Positions 49,960 through 62,700 of a DNA stretch of 64,000 nt are shown in pieces. Positions within the stretch are counted from its first letter, which is position 1; every line of letters starts with the position of its first letter. The DNA is from Prorocentrum cordatum (lineage: Eukaryota > Sar > Dinophyceae > Prorocentrales > Prorocentraceae): NCBI GenBank assembly GCA_963575745.1, contig CAUYUJ010016369.1, positions 107,001 to 171,000 on the forward strand. Reading direction: 5' to 3'. The translations under genes and the position numbers were made by a program. The notes beneath the pieces were generated by a model that saw only the letters and a list, made by a program, of their open reading frames with translations, was not told the origin of the DNA and made no database searches.

Positions 49960-51040
49960 CGACCGCTAAGCCAGGGCCGCTGGCGGCTCACGCGACGACA
50001 GACCTGGCGGAGGCGCCGCGCCTTGACAGGGCTAGGGCGATGCCCCCCAGTAAGTCCGTCGATGGCGAACCCCGAGGACTCGGCCCAGTGGCGGGCAGCC
50101 TCCTCCTCGTGGACCTCGAAACCGAGCGAGGTCATCCGGCGCTTACAATCTTCTCGGAGAGCGTCGGCCTGTGCTAGAGAGGAGGCAGCCGCAACGAAAT
50201 TGTCGCAGTAGGGCAGAGCCAGCTCGGCCCCCGCCCTGAAAGGAGGCGGAGGGACGCGATCCTGCATGACCGCGCCGGGCGACCAGGGCCTGATCTGGTG
50301 GACCTGGTGAGCGTGCAAGGCCTGCGCGAAGAAGAAACTCCAAGTCCACCCCGCCGGCATCACCTTCATAGCGGGGGCGACCGCCGTGGAGCCCCACAAG
50401 TATCCAAAGGTGGGGTCGCCCTGGGTGACCACCTTCAGCTCTTCCCCAGCGATGTCGGGGAGGCAGAAGAAGCTCTCGAGGCCTGGCGGCAGACCGCAGG
50501 CGTAGAAGTAGTCCTTCACGTCACTAAGCGAGAGATACATGTCAGTGTCCGTGCCCATCACGACGTCGGCCCAGAACGATCCCGAACCCATTGGCACGTG
50601 AGGACGCTCTCGGAAGCAGGCGTTGACGCGTCTGCAGTCGACGACGAGGCGCTGCTTGCCCGACTTCTTTCGTACAAAAAATACCGAGATCCCACCTCGA
50701 ACTTGGTCGGCCCGTCGCCAGGCGAGAAGCCCACCTCTGAACAGGTCCCCGATGAAGTTGAGGCAACTGCGGCGGCTGAAGCGCAGCCGAGGGTCCATGT
50801 AAGAGCCGATGCGTTCGAGACCATGCTCCACCTCCGCCCACCACTGGTTGTCGTCCTTGAGCAGGTGGGTGTCAAAATCTACGATCATCTGCGCGGCGTC
50901 CGGCGGCAACACCTCGGCAAGGGGCGCGGGAACTCGCCCGCCACCGGGGATAGACACCAGAGCACGGTCGTAGGGAACCACCGTCAAGTCATCGTCCCCG
51001 CCATAAGGGACTCTGCTGCCGAGAAGCGCGCATGGCTTCC
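49960..51040 (-). pseudogene. Reverse transcriptase of the YR retrotransposon
   Basis: Residues in order: SVFFVRKKSGKQRLVVDCRR (motifs 1-2), MYLSLSDVKDYFYACGLPPG (motif A), KVMPAGWTWSFFFAQALHAH (motif B), LALPYCDNFVAAASS (motif C, codons 50201-50212) and SFAIDG-type connection. Motif C has YCDN, not YxDD: the second Asp is Asn. The domain is otherwise full length (about 350 residues). The frame enters from another frame near 51010 and leaves to another near 49960. Confidence 0.8.
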
Positions 51041-51414
51041 TCGTCTGAGACCGCCTGAGGTGGCGGCCGAAAAGAGTTGATGGTCTCGCACAGGTGGTCA
51101 ACGGCGGCCCGCTGTCCAAGAGAAGATAATTTGGCATTGGCGGTGGAAGAACCCACGAGCCAGCTGAGGGCCCAAATGCTCTCATTCACCTCGTCCGCGA
51201 GCCGGCGTCGCCCCTGGGCTCGCTGCCGAACTCCCCGGGAGAGGTGGGGGCCAGCGACTGGCTCCTGAGGCGCATACGGTAGAGGAGGAAGCTCCCGCGG
51301 GACGTCACGCCCCTCAGCGACGACACCAGCGAGAAAGCCCAGCCGCGTGGCCGGGGGTGCCCTAGATCTCGGCCCCACCCTCGGGCCGCGGGAGGGGCCA
51401 TCGCCGTTCATCAT
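50989..51414 (-). pseudogene. Pol N-terminal region, starts in ATGA overlap with gag-like ORF
   Basis: The ORF starts with ATGATG at 51414 and overlaps the stop of the gag-like ORF by four bases (ATGA, 51411-51414). It reads NESIWALSWLVGSSTANAKL and VDHLCETINSFRPPPQAVSD, then shifts frame near 51010 into SRVPYGGDDDLTVVPYDRAL of the RT frame. It is the usual linker in front of such RTs. Confidence 0.5.
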
Positions 51415-52640
51415 GAATGATCGCCGCCCTGGCCCTCCTTCTTGGGGCCTTTGGGCGGCTTCCTCAAACGAAGCTCCTCATTGTGCTTGCGCAGCTCCTT
51501 ATACACAGACGCCATGTCACGAGCCTTCTCGGCCACGTGCTTGACCAAAGTCGGGGCGACCAGGGCCCTGCCACGGCCCGGACCCCATCCCATGAGATCG
51601 TCGGCCCCGGTGTAGTCGGGGCTGCCAGGAGAGTTGAGGTGCGCCTGCTCGATCAGCATGGCGCGCCGCCCGAGCGCCTCCAGAGAGACCAGCGTGGGGA
51701 TGTTGAACTGGTCGACCTCGGCCGCCAACTCGAGAACCTTCATGATGCAGAAATGCTCGTGCACCGAGCGATCGCCACCTGAGTTCAACTGGTGGGCCCA
51801 GTTGTAGTGGCGCTGGGCGGGACCACCCTCTCCACTTCGAGCGATCTCCTCCAAGTACCAGAGAATGGATGCCTCCCCTTCTAGAGGAGAGTCGCCGTAG
51901 TCGTGATGCTGCATCAGGTCGAGGACCTCCACAAAGCGGCGGCGGCGTGCGTTGTTCCGCCACACCACTGGAAGAGTCCGGGTGTCTGCGTCCTCGTCGA
52001 TCGAGTCGGCGGTGGCGGAGTAGCACTGCAGGACCCCCCCAGGAGTAATCACCATCATGGCATCGGCATCGCCCTTCTTCACGGGAGTGAAATGATGACC
52101 CTCGACTCCAGACGGATACTCGGCTCCCCGACTGAAAGATTGATCTGATGAAAAGGCTATCCGCCAGATCTTCCCACTTGCAGCGGGAGGAGGTGACTTC
52201 GACACGAGAGCGTCTCCATGGCCACCCTCCTTGCGCTCCTCCTCGTCGGCCACAGCCTTGGCACGGAGAAAGAGAGGCACATCGAGAGGGCCTTCCCGCC
52301 GACCTGCCCCGAAGCCGTATCGAGACACCGCGTCGGGGCCTCGCCCATACATCGTTCCAGTCACCTCACCTCCGGCGTCAAGCAGCCGAAGGGCCTGCAG
52401 GTCCCTGGGCACGGAGAGATCCTGCGGGTACACGTCGCCGTCCACTGTCAGAACCCACCAGGGCCAACTGTTCACTGGAGGGTCCTCGCCGTGGATCCTC
52501 CTGTAGCATGTCTCGGAGCTCTTGCGGAGGATGCTCGCCTCGTGCCAGAGGTTCGGCTCGTCCCCGTACAGGAGAAGCACCTTCTGTCCAACGTGCAGAC
52601 CAGGCTTGGCGACACCAGCGACAGCCATTGAGAACAAAAG
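51411..52640 (-). pseudogene. Gag-like ORF of the YR retrotransposon
   Basis: About 410 codons with strongly coding composition: LHVGQKVLLLYGDEPNLWHE near the start (an SH3/Tudor-like strand pattern), GGVLQCYSATADSIDEDADT, LEGEASILWYLEEIARSGEG, HEHFCIMKVLELAAEVDQFN and a Lys-rich end (RKPPKGPKKEGQGGDHS). No CCHC knuckle. Position ahead of pol and the basic C-terminus suggest the structural protein. The ATG at 52679 opens the frame, but the real product probably enters from ORF1 near 52625. Confidence 0.6.
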
Positions 52641-53091
52641 CGAGAGAGGACCAGATAAGCCCTGCCACCACGTGCGCATAGAAGGCCAGGCTCCCCAGGA
52701 TGGCCGTCACCACCTCAACGTGCCACGGCACGCCCGACTGCAGCGCCTCCGCGCGCCCAGCGGCCAGCCGTTCGCGCTCACGCCGCTGCTCGTGGAGCTC
52801 CGCCAAGACCTCGCTGAGGTCGGGGCAGATCGCAGGGCAGCTGCTGTTCCAGCGCGGCGCCGGAGCAGGGGCGGCGCAGCTCGCCGCCAGGGGAGCGCCA
52901 CTCGGCGCGCCGAGCCAGACACGGAGGGGCGATGGGGCCAACCAGGCTCCTGTGAGGGCCGCCAGAAGGACCCGTCCGAGCCCCTGCGGAGGCATTTCAC
53001 CCTGAAAAACTTGAGCCGTGGGATTGCGGAACGGAAAACAGGCCCACGGCGACACACGCATGAGACGGCCCAGGCAACAGGAGTACCCCAT
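52600..53091 (-). pseudogene. ORF1 5' part of the YR retrotransposon, starts inside repeat A1
   Basis: The first ATG (53091) lies in A1 and reads [20 protein letters not shown]. After A1 come MPPQGLGRVLLAALTGAWLA (signal-like), ICPDLSEVLAELHEQRRERE (coiled coil) and VVTAILGSLAFYAHVVAGLI (membrane helix), then a change of frame near 52625 into the gag-like ORF. The same first 20 residues are encoded in A2 with two changes, because the repeat carries them. Confidence 0.5.
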
Positions 53092-53103
53092 CCTTCAAGC
53101 ACT
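52999..53103 (-). repeat. A1, 5' terminal 105-bp repeat
   Basis: Matches A2 at 101 of 105 positions in the same orientation. Its outer end meets a TA microsatellite. Confidence 0.85.
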
Positions 53104-53108
53104 ATATA

Positions 53109-53146
<38 letters not shown>

Positions 53147-53342
53147 TATACACTACAAATCTACATACCGCCATACTTACATATACAATTACCTCCATAT
53201 ATAACTACATACAATCACACATGTATACATACGTACGCACGTACGTATGCGCGTACATGCATACTTACACGCATGCATACATGCACGCCTACATACAGTC
53301 GTACACGCATGTGTATACGTATTTCTAGTATTGTACCTGTGT

Positions 53343-53415
<73 letters not shown>

Positions 53416-53425
53416 CAGAGGGAAA
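53104..53425. repeat. TA / ATAC microsatellite
   Basis: TATATA at 53104-53142 and 53347-53415, with CATACATA-type sequence between them. It is the 5'-side flank of the YR element. Confidence 0.9.
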
Positions 53426-53429
53426 GCGA

Positions 53430-53580
53430 TATATGAGAGAGATAGCGGTATCAAGAGAGAAAGCGAGCGAGAGAAAGAGAGAGAGAGAGAGAGAACGATA
53501 GAGAGAGAGGGAGAAACAAACAAGACAAAGACACAGAGAGAGAGAGGGAGAGAAATAAAAAGAGAGAGAGCGAGAGGAGA
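53430..53580. repeat. GAGA-rich tract
   Basis: AGAGAGAG with interruptions; no gene. Confidence 0.85.
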
Positions 53581-53639
53581 TACAGCCTCCCAGGGCCTTT
53601 GGAGCCGCCAAATCTACACTCCGTGGCCGCAAGGACGCC

Positions 53640-54150
53640 GATGATGCCGTCCAAGGTGGCCCAGTATGGGCTCCAACCCGCATAAAGTCTTCGAAGACGG
53701 CCAATATGGCCTCAAGACTACCCAAGATGCCTAAAAGACGCTCCAAGAGGGCTCCAGAACGACCCCGAGAGGGCCCCGAGAAGCAATAATCGTCCATGCC
53801 CCTCGGGAAAGCGTATCATATTGTGGACCTGTTCGCGCTTGTGGTCTTGATAGCGTCCAAGACGGCAAGACAGCGGCCCCTCGAATCGCTCAAGGCGACC
53901 CAAGCAGCCCCCGAGAGGGCCCCTGGACGGCCGACGAGGAGTCGCGAGACGGCCCAAGAGGCTCCCAAAATTGGCCACGAGAGCCCCAACAGGGCCCCAA
54001 GAGGGGCCCAAGAGAGGCAACAAGAACTAAAATTCCGAGCCCTCCGCCCCAGGAGACCGCCAGCAGGCGCCCAAGAAACTCCCAAGGGGCCCGAAGAAAC
54101 CTCCAAGAGGCCCAACAGAGGCCCTCAGAGGGACCCCAAGAAGCCCCAAA
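53640..54150. repeat. CCAAGAGGCC-type array, second locus
   Basis: GGCCCAAGAGG, CCCCAAGAAGC and GTCCAAGACGGC units, related to the 10080-12480 array but more diverged. Confidence 0.7.
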
Positions 54151-54224
54151 AGGCCTCACACGTGGACGGCATCCCTCTGCTGGTGGTCGGCGGACTGGCG
54201 CAAGTCTCTTGAATTGGTAACTAA

Positions 54225-54449
54225 CGAGAGAGTGAGAGAAAGAGAGAGAGAGCGAGAGAGAGAGAGAGGGAGAGAGAGAGACAGAAACAGACAGAGAGAC
54301 AGAGACAGACAGGGAGAGAGAGAGAGAGAGAGTGAGAGTGAAGGAGAGAGAGAGAGAGAGAGAGAGAGAAAAAAAAAACAAAACAAAAAAAGAGAGAGAG
54401 AGAGAGAGAGAGCGAAACTAAAGAGAAAGAGAGAGAGAGGGATATAGAG

Positions 54450-54490
<41 letters not shown>
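54225..54490. repeat. (GA)n tract
   Basis: About 265 bp of GAGAGA with ACAGA and AAAAA interruptions. Confidence 0.95.
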
Positions 54491-54491
<1 letters not shown>

Positions 54492-54494
54492 AGT

Positions 54495-55205
54495 TCGGGC
54501 CCTCCAGCCCGACCCCTGCCAGCGTCCGTCCGCCCGTTCTCTTGCTTGGGTACCCAACTGTCCACTGTAACGCCCCGTCCGCCCGTCCCACCCGTTAGGG
54601 TCCGACCTGCCCCTAGGGGTCCGCCCGCCCGACCCGCCCGCTTGGCCCGCCTGTCGCACCGTGCCAAAAACTGTAGCACATGAGTCCCCCCGACCAGCGC
54701 CCATGCTGCATTCTTGCAGGATCGAGCCCGTCCCACGGCTCTCGGCACCAGTTGTGTGTCAGAGGAATCTATCTCTGTTCTGGTCAAGCTGCTCGGTTGG
54801 GCCCAAGGGCTGCAACAACAACCGCTCCGCATCTCAGTGGACTAAGTTCGGCCAGTGGCCTGCGGGACGGCCGCAGCCGCCATGATCCAAGCCGCCGCAG
54901 TCAACAACACTCGATGGATACCTTCAAGTTGCCTTGAGTTGAGCACATACTCTGCGCTGAGAGCCCCCAAAAGAACAATTGAGGGTCGACCGCCGCCGTC
55001 GAGATCATGACGATGGCCCCCATGCGCGCAAATACACAAGGGCTTTGCGCCGACGACGACGCGACGACGGCAAGGTCGGCCGAGGGAAGCCTACGAGATC
55101 GCCGCGATATGCTTCCAAGTGGCCGACCAGGCAACTTCGATTGTGTCGAACCAGCTCCGAGCACTGGGCGAACTCAATGGCCAAGCTGGCCACGCCAATA
55201 CGACT
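54495..55205. other. Unique sequence with competing open frames
   Basis: 54510-54660 has CCGCCCG-type short repeats. From 54840 to 55230 three minus-strand frames are all open and protein-like (for example RPSIVLLGALSAEYVLNSRQ and GWYVLGYSRIGVASLAIEFA). I cannot choose among them, so none is called. Confidence 0.3.
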
Positions 55206-55206
55206 G

Positions 55207-55487
55207 TAACCCAACACATACCACCCAAACAACGAGGATGTACATTAGCATGGCACGAGGTTCTAATGTACACGTCGTTTCTAATCGTGCTCATTTCTAG
55301 CGCTCGTTTCTAATTGTTCCTGGCCCTCTAGTGGCCAGGAAGAGGCCCAGGATAGAACAATCAGAAATCAAAGGGTCTTGGCCCCCAAAAATCAAAGAAC
55401 TTAAGACGAACTAGACATGAACAGTGTGTGTAACCCAACTCCTGATACCACCCAAGCAACGAGGATGCACATTCGCATGGCACGCGT
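55207..55487. repeat. Direct duplicates flanking the dispersed fold-back repeat
   Basis: A unit of about 53 bp (AACCCAAC...TACCACCCAA, CAACGAGGATG, ACATT, GCATGGCACG) occurs at 55208-55260 and again at 55433-55486. Confidence 0.65.
55267..55400. repeat. Dispersed fold-back repeat, copy 2
   Basis: Same element as 9382-9522: TGTACACGTCGTTTCTAATC at the start, CTAATTGTTCCTGGCC, TAGTGGCCAGGAAGAGGCCC, and TGGCCCCCAAAAATCAAAG at the end. The hairpin is kept, with different base changes in the right arm (GAACAATCAGAAAT). Confidence 0.75.
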
Positions 55488-55989
55488 ATGCAATGCAGCT
55501 CCAAGGTGGCGTACCCAAGCTCGCGAGGAGGGCGGAAGAAGCCCCCCAAAGGCCAAGAGAAACGCGGGCACCACAGTTTTATTGAGAGCCCTTCACTTCG
55601 ACATGGCGGCGAGAACGAGATTCGGTCCCGAGGCGCCACGATGGCCCGAGGTGCCGGCCAAGACACCTCCGAGGGGTACAAATCGGCGCCCGTGAGGTTT
55701 CCACGAGACCCTCGAGAGACCATTCGAAAAGTCCAACGAGGCTCTTAAGTGAACGCTGGTCCACGCAAGAGACGGTAAAACAAAATGCCGAAACGTGCAT
55801 CCCCCAACAAGCAGAACATCTAACATAATGATCAGCGATGGGACGCGACGGTGGCAGGGATGATAAGAGACCATGAGCAGTCAATGAGCTACCATTGCAA
55901 TTCGGGACGGAGTATTGGGATGGGGACATGCGCACATGCACATGTGAGTTTGTGTGCATACACGTGTACAAATTCACATGTCTGTGTAT

Positions 55990-56225
55990 CTGTACATGTA
56001 AGAGAGAGCGCGTTTCACGGGCGCTTGCCTTGGGAACATTCGGCGGCGCGATTCGACCCGGGGGGGGGCCTCCCAACCCCCCCCTCCCAAAGTGTTGGGG
56101 GGGGGATCAGATGCATGTGGGCCGAATCCCAGCCCACTGGGCCCAATCCCAACAAATTGGGACCAATCCCAACCAGTGCGAAAATCAAACTGGGCCCAAT
56201 CCCAACCTGCTTGGGATAGCCTCAC
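55990..56225. repeat. GAGAGAGCGCG-ended repeat with CCCAATCCCAAC units
   Basis: Begins AAGAGAGAGCGCGTTTCACG right after ATAC/CACATG microsatellite, as the 45438 fold-back element does. It has poly-G/C runs around ATTCGACCCGG and ends in several CCCAATCCCAAC units. Probably a relative of that element. Confidence 0.45.
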
Positions 56226-56451
56226 AATAACGTTTTAAGTGTAGAGAAGCCCAAGACAAATGTGAGGACCAAGTGACACCTCTTATGTCAACGCAGAGGT
56301 CCTGGAAGCCAACATACGTGCCAGAGTTGGACTAGGTCTCAGTTTGGTCTGCGCACGAGCACTATGTTCAGATGGACAAGGAGGGCACCGAACTGTAAGC
56401 AAAACCGTACCGAATTTCATCGATTCTAAAGTATACAAAATGGCCCCTAAT

Positions 56452-58855
<2,404 letters not shown>

Positions 58856-58969
58856 GTATTGATAATAATCCCAGTGGTAGTGAGAGGATGACGAGGAGGA
58901 GGAGGAGGAGGAGAGGGGGGAGAGGAGGAGGAGAATGAATAGGAGGAGGGACCCACACCAGAATTATTT

Positions 58970-59215
58970 CCGTCGGCCTAAGAATTTCTCCGTCGGCCTA
59001 AGGATTTCTCAGGATTTTTATGGATTCGCAAAGATTCCGAAGGATTCCTGAAGGAATCTGGAGGAATCCTGAGGAATTCCTAAGGATCCTAAGGTATCCC
59101 AAGGACCCTCAGGAATCCTAAGGATCCTAAGGAATCCCAAGGAATCCGAAGGAATCGAAGTACTTCTGAAGAAGAAAGAGATACTTCTGAAGAAGAAAGA
59201 AGTACTTCTGAAGAT
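58970..59215. repeat. AAGGAATCC and ACTTCTGAAGAAGAAAG short tandem repeats
   Basis: 58975-59155: about 15 units of roughly 10-11 bp (AAGGATTCC, AGGAATCCT, AAGGATCCT). 59160-59215: two and a half units of 26 bp or so with TACTTCTGAAGAAGAAAG. Confidence 0.85.
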
Positions 59216-59715
59216 CCCATTGTTTTAATTGGTACCATTTCTGGTTGCAATTCGCTTCGAACGGTTGGGATTGGGACAAGTCGGTTGTAATTCGTCCCAT
59301 TTCAGGGTTCAGATACCCCCCCTCTCCCGGGAAAGGACTACGGATTCCAACTCCCCTAATATTTTCCATTCCGGCTTTCCCAGGGGGAGGGGGTCGAACC
59401 CCCCACCCTCATCCCTCGGTGCTGGTGCTGGCGCCTGCACTGGCGGCGGCCGGCAGCACCAACGGCAAAACGCAGCGACGATGACAGAGACAGCCCAGAG
59501 GCCGCCGCGGGAAAATACAAGTCGCCATATCGAGCCCTTGCTCCAAAAGCCACCGGGGGCCCTTCGGGTGTTCCTTCCAGGAGACGCCCAAGAGGCGCCC
59601 AGGAACCCTCACGCATGCTCCTCAGACGCCCCCGAGACCCCTCTGACGAGACCCCAAGAGGCATCCATTAGAACTGTCACCAAAGGCCAAGACACGGTGG
59701 CGGGAAGCCCCGAAG
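59216..59715. other. Unique sequence before the CCA array, no gene supported
   Basis: Contains GATTGGGAC/TTGGGATTGGG motifs (59265-59285) similar to the 56130-56215 repeat and a G-rich GGGGGTCGAACCCCCC palindrome (59387-59403). A 219-codon plus-strand frame starts here but runs straight into the array. Confidence 0.4.
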
Positions 59716-59719
59716 GCCA

Positions 59720-62700
59720 CACCACCACCACCAACCCCACCACCACCACAAACCATCACACTACCACCACCACCACCGCCACGGCCACCACCACCACCAC
59801 CAGCACAACAACCAAAACCACCAACACCACCACACCACCACACCACCACCACCACCACAACCGCCACCACCACCAAAAGCCACAATAAGCCACCACAACC
59901 ACCACAATCACCATAAACCACCACTAACACCGACACCACCGCCACTACAACCCACCACCACCACACCCCACCAACACCACCACCGCCACAACCACGTACC
60001 ACCACACCACCACCACCACAACCAGAACCCACCACCACCACCACAAACCACCCAGCACCACCACCAGCACCAGGACCACCACCACAAACCACCACCGCCA
60101 CCACCACTACCACAGACACTACCCCTACCACCACCACCACCATAACCCACCACCACTACCACAAACTACAACACAACCACCACCACCATCACAAACCACC
60201 ACCACCACAACAGCCCACCACCAATGCCACCACCACCACAATCCACAGCACCGCCACCACCACAGCCACATCCACAGCCACATTCATCACCACCACAGCC
60301 CAACACTACCACCACCACCACAAACCACCACACAATCACCCCACCAACACCACCACCCCAAGCCACCACACCACGATAACCACAACCACAACAACCACCT
60401 TCACCACCACCACAACCTGCCACCACCACCACCACCGCCACCACCACCACCGCAACAAACGACCACAACCACCACCGAAACAACCACCTTCACCACCGAA
60501 ACCACCACCACCACAACCACCACCACCGCAAACCACCACAGCTCCACCACCACCACCATCACCGAAACCACCACCTTCACCACCACCCACCACCACACAC
60601 CACCGCAAGCACCATAACAAAACCATAACCACCACCACAACCACCACCACCGCCCCCATCACCACCCCCACCACCATCACCTCCCCATCAAAACCACTAC
60701 TACCACCAATCACCACAGCCCACCAACACCACCACGTACCACCATACCACCACGACCACCGCAACAGCCAGAACTGCCACCACCACCACCAACACCACCC
60801 ACCACCACCACAGGCACCACCACCAGCGCCAGGCAACAGCACCAACACCACTTCCACAAACCACTACGCCACCACCACCGCTACCAGCACAAACACCACA
60901 ACCACCAGCATCATAACCCACCACACCACCACCACACCATCACCACCACCATCGCACCACCACAACCAGCTCAACAAACCACCACCACCACCACAACAAC
61001 CAAAAACACCACTACCACCACCACCACCTCAACAAACCACCACCACCACCACAACAACCCAAACCACCACTACCACCACCACCAGAATCCACCACGCCAC
61101 CACCACCAGCACCGCCACAACCACCACCTCCACCACCATCACCACCACAACCCCCCACAACCACCACCACAACCCACCACACCACCACCACCACACCACC
61201 ACCACACAACCACCCCACCACCACCACCACAAACCACCACACCACCACCACCACCACAACCGCCACAACCATCACCTCCACCACCACCACAACCTGCCGC
61301 CACCACCACCACCACCGCCACCACCACCACAACAAACCACCACACCACGACCACAACAACCACTGCCACAGCCACCACCACCGCCACCACAACCACCACC
61401 ACCACAACCCACCACCACCACCACAAACCACCACACCACCACCACCACAACAATCGCCACAAATACCACCACCACAACCCAGCACCACCAACACAGTCAC
61501 AAACCGCCACACCACCACCACCACCACACAATCACCGCAACACCACCACCTCAAGCCACCACACCACCACCACCACCACAACCGCCTCCACCACCGCAAT
61601 CCACCACAACCTGCCACCACCAACACCACCGCCACCACCACCACCACAACAAATCACCACACCACAACCACCACCACCACCGAAACCACAACCACCACAG
61701 CCACCGCCACCACAAACCACCACACCACCACCGCCACCACCATCACCACCACCACCACCTTCACCAACACTCACCACCCCAACCACCACCACAACAACAA
61801 ACCACCACCACCACAACCACCACCACCGCCCCAATCACCGTACCCACCACCATCACGCCCCACGAAAAACCACCACCACCACCACAACCACAACCGGCAC
61901 CACCACCACCACCACCCACCACCCACAACACCACAGGCACCACCATCAGCACCCAGCACCAGCACCAGCACCAACACCACCACCACAAAACCACAGGCAC
62001 CACCATCAGCTACCACCACAACCACCACCACCACAACCATAGGCCACCACAACCACCACCAAACAACCACCACCGCCACAGCCACCACCGCCACCACCTA
62101 AACAAACCACCACCACCACTACCACAATCCACCACGCCAAAGCAACCACCGCCGCAACCGCCACCTCCACCACTATCACCACCACAACCCACCACCACCA
62201 CCACAAACCACCACACCACCACCACCATCACCACCACAACCACCACACAATCACCCCACCACCACCGCAACCACGAACCACACCACCACCACCACCACCA
62301 CCGCCACAACCACCACCTTCACCACAACCACAACCTGCCACCACCACCGACACCGCCACCACCACCACCACAACAAATCACCACATCACAACCACCACCA
62401 CAGCCACCGACAACCACAACCACCATCGCCACCACCACCACCACAACCCACCACCACCACCACCACAAACCACCACACCACCACCACCACCACCGCCACA
62501 ACCACCACCGCCACCACCACCGCTACCACCACGACCACCACAACAAACGACACCATAACCCACCACCACCACCACACAACCACCACCACCACAGCCACCA
62601 CCACCACCACAAACCACCACCAACAACACCACCACAAAAACCAAAACCACCACTACCACCACCAGCACCACAATCCACCACGCCACCGCAACCACCGCCA

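Larger units (their letters stand above)
46633..53103 (-). mobile_element. Tyrosine-recombinase (DIRS/PAT/Ngaro-like) retrotransposon with split direct repeats
   Basis: Read on the minus strand from 53103: A1, ORF1/gag-like, RT, RNase H, tyrosine recombinase, methyltransferase-like domain, B1, A2, B2. The repeat order A1 - ORFs - B1 - A2 - B2 is the split-direct-repeat layout known for PAT and Ngaro elements. They replace LTR/integrase chemistry with a circular intermediate and a tyrosine recombinase. Length is 6.47 kb. Both flanks are TA/ATAC microsatellite, so the insertion site was a simple repeat. The repeat pairs differ at about 3-4% of bases; at least five frame changes within the coding part make this copy defective unless some are introns or programmed shifts. 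Confidence 0.85.

Noticed and set aside
46633-53103. LTR (Ty3-like) retrotransposon
   Set aside because: RNase H is of the Ty3/DIRS type, but there is no integrase or aspartic protease. A tyrosine recombinase is present, and the ends are split direct repeats and not simple LTRs.
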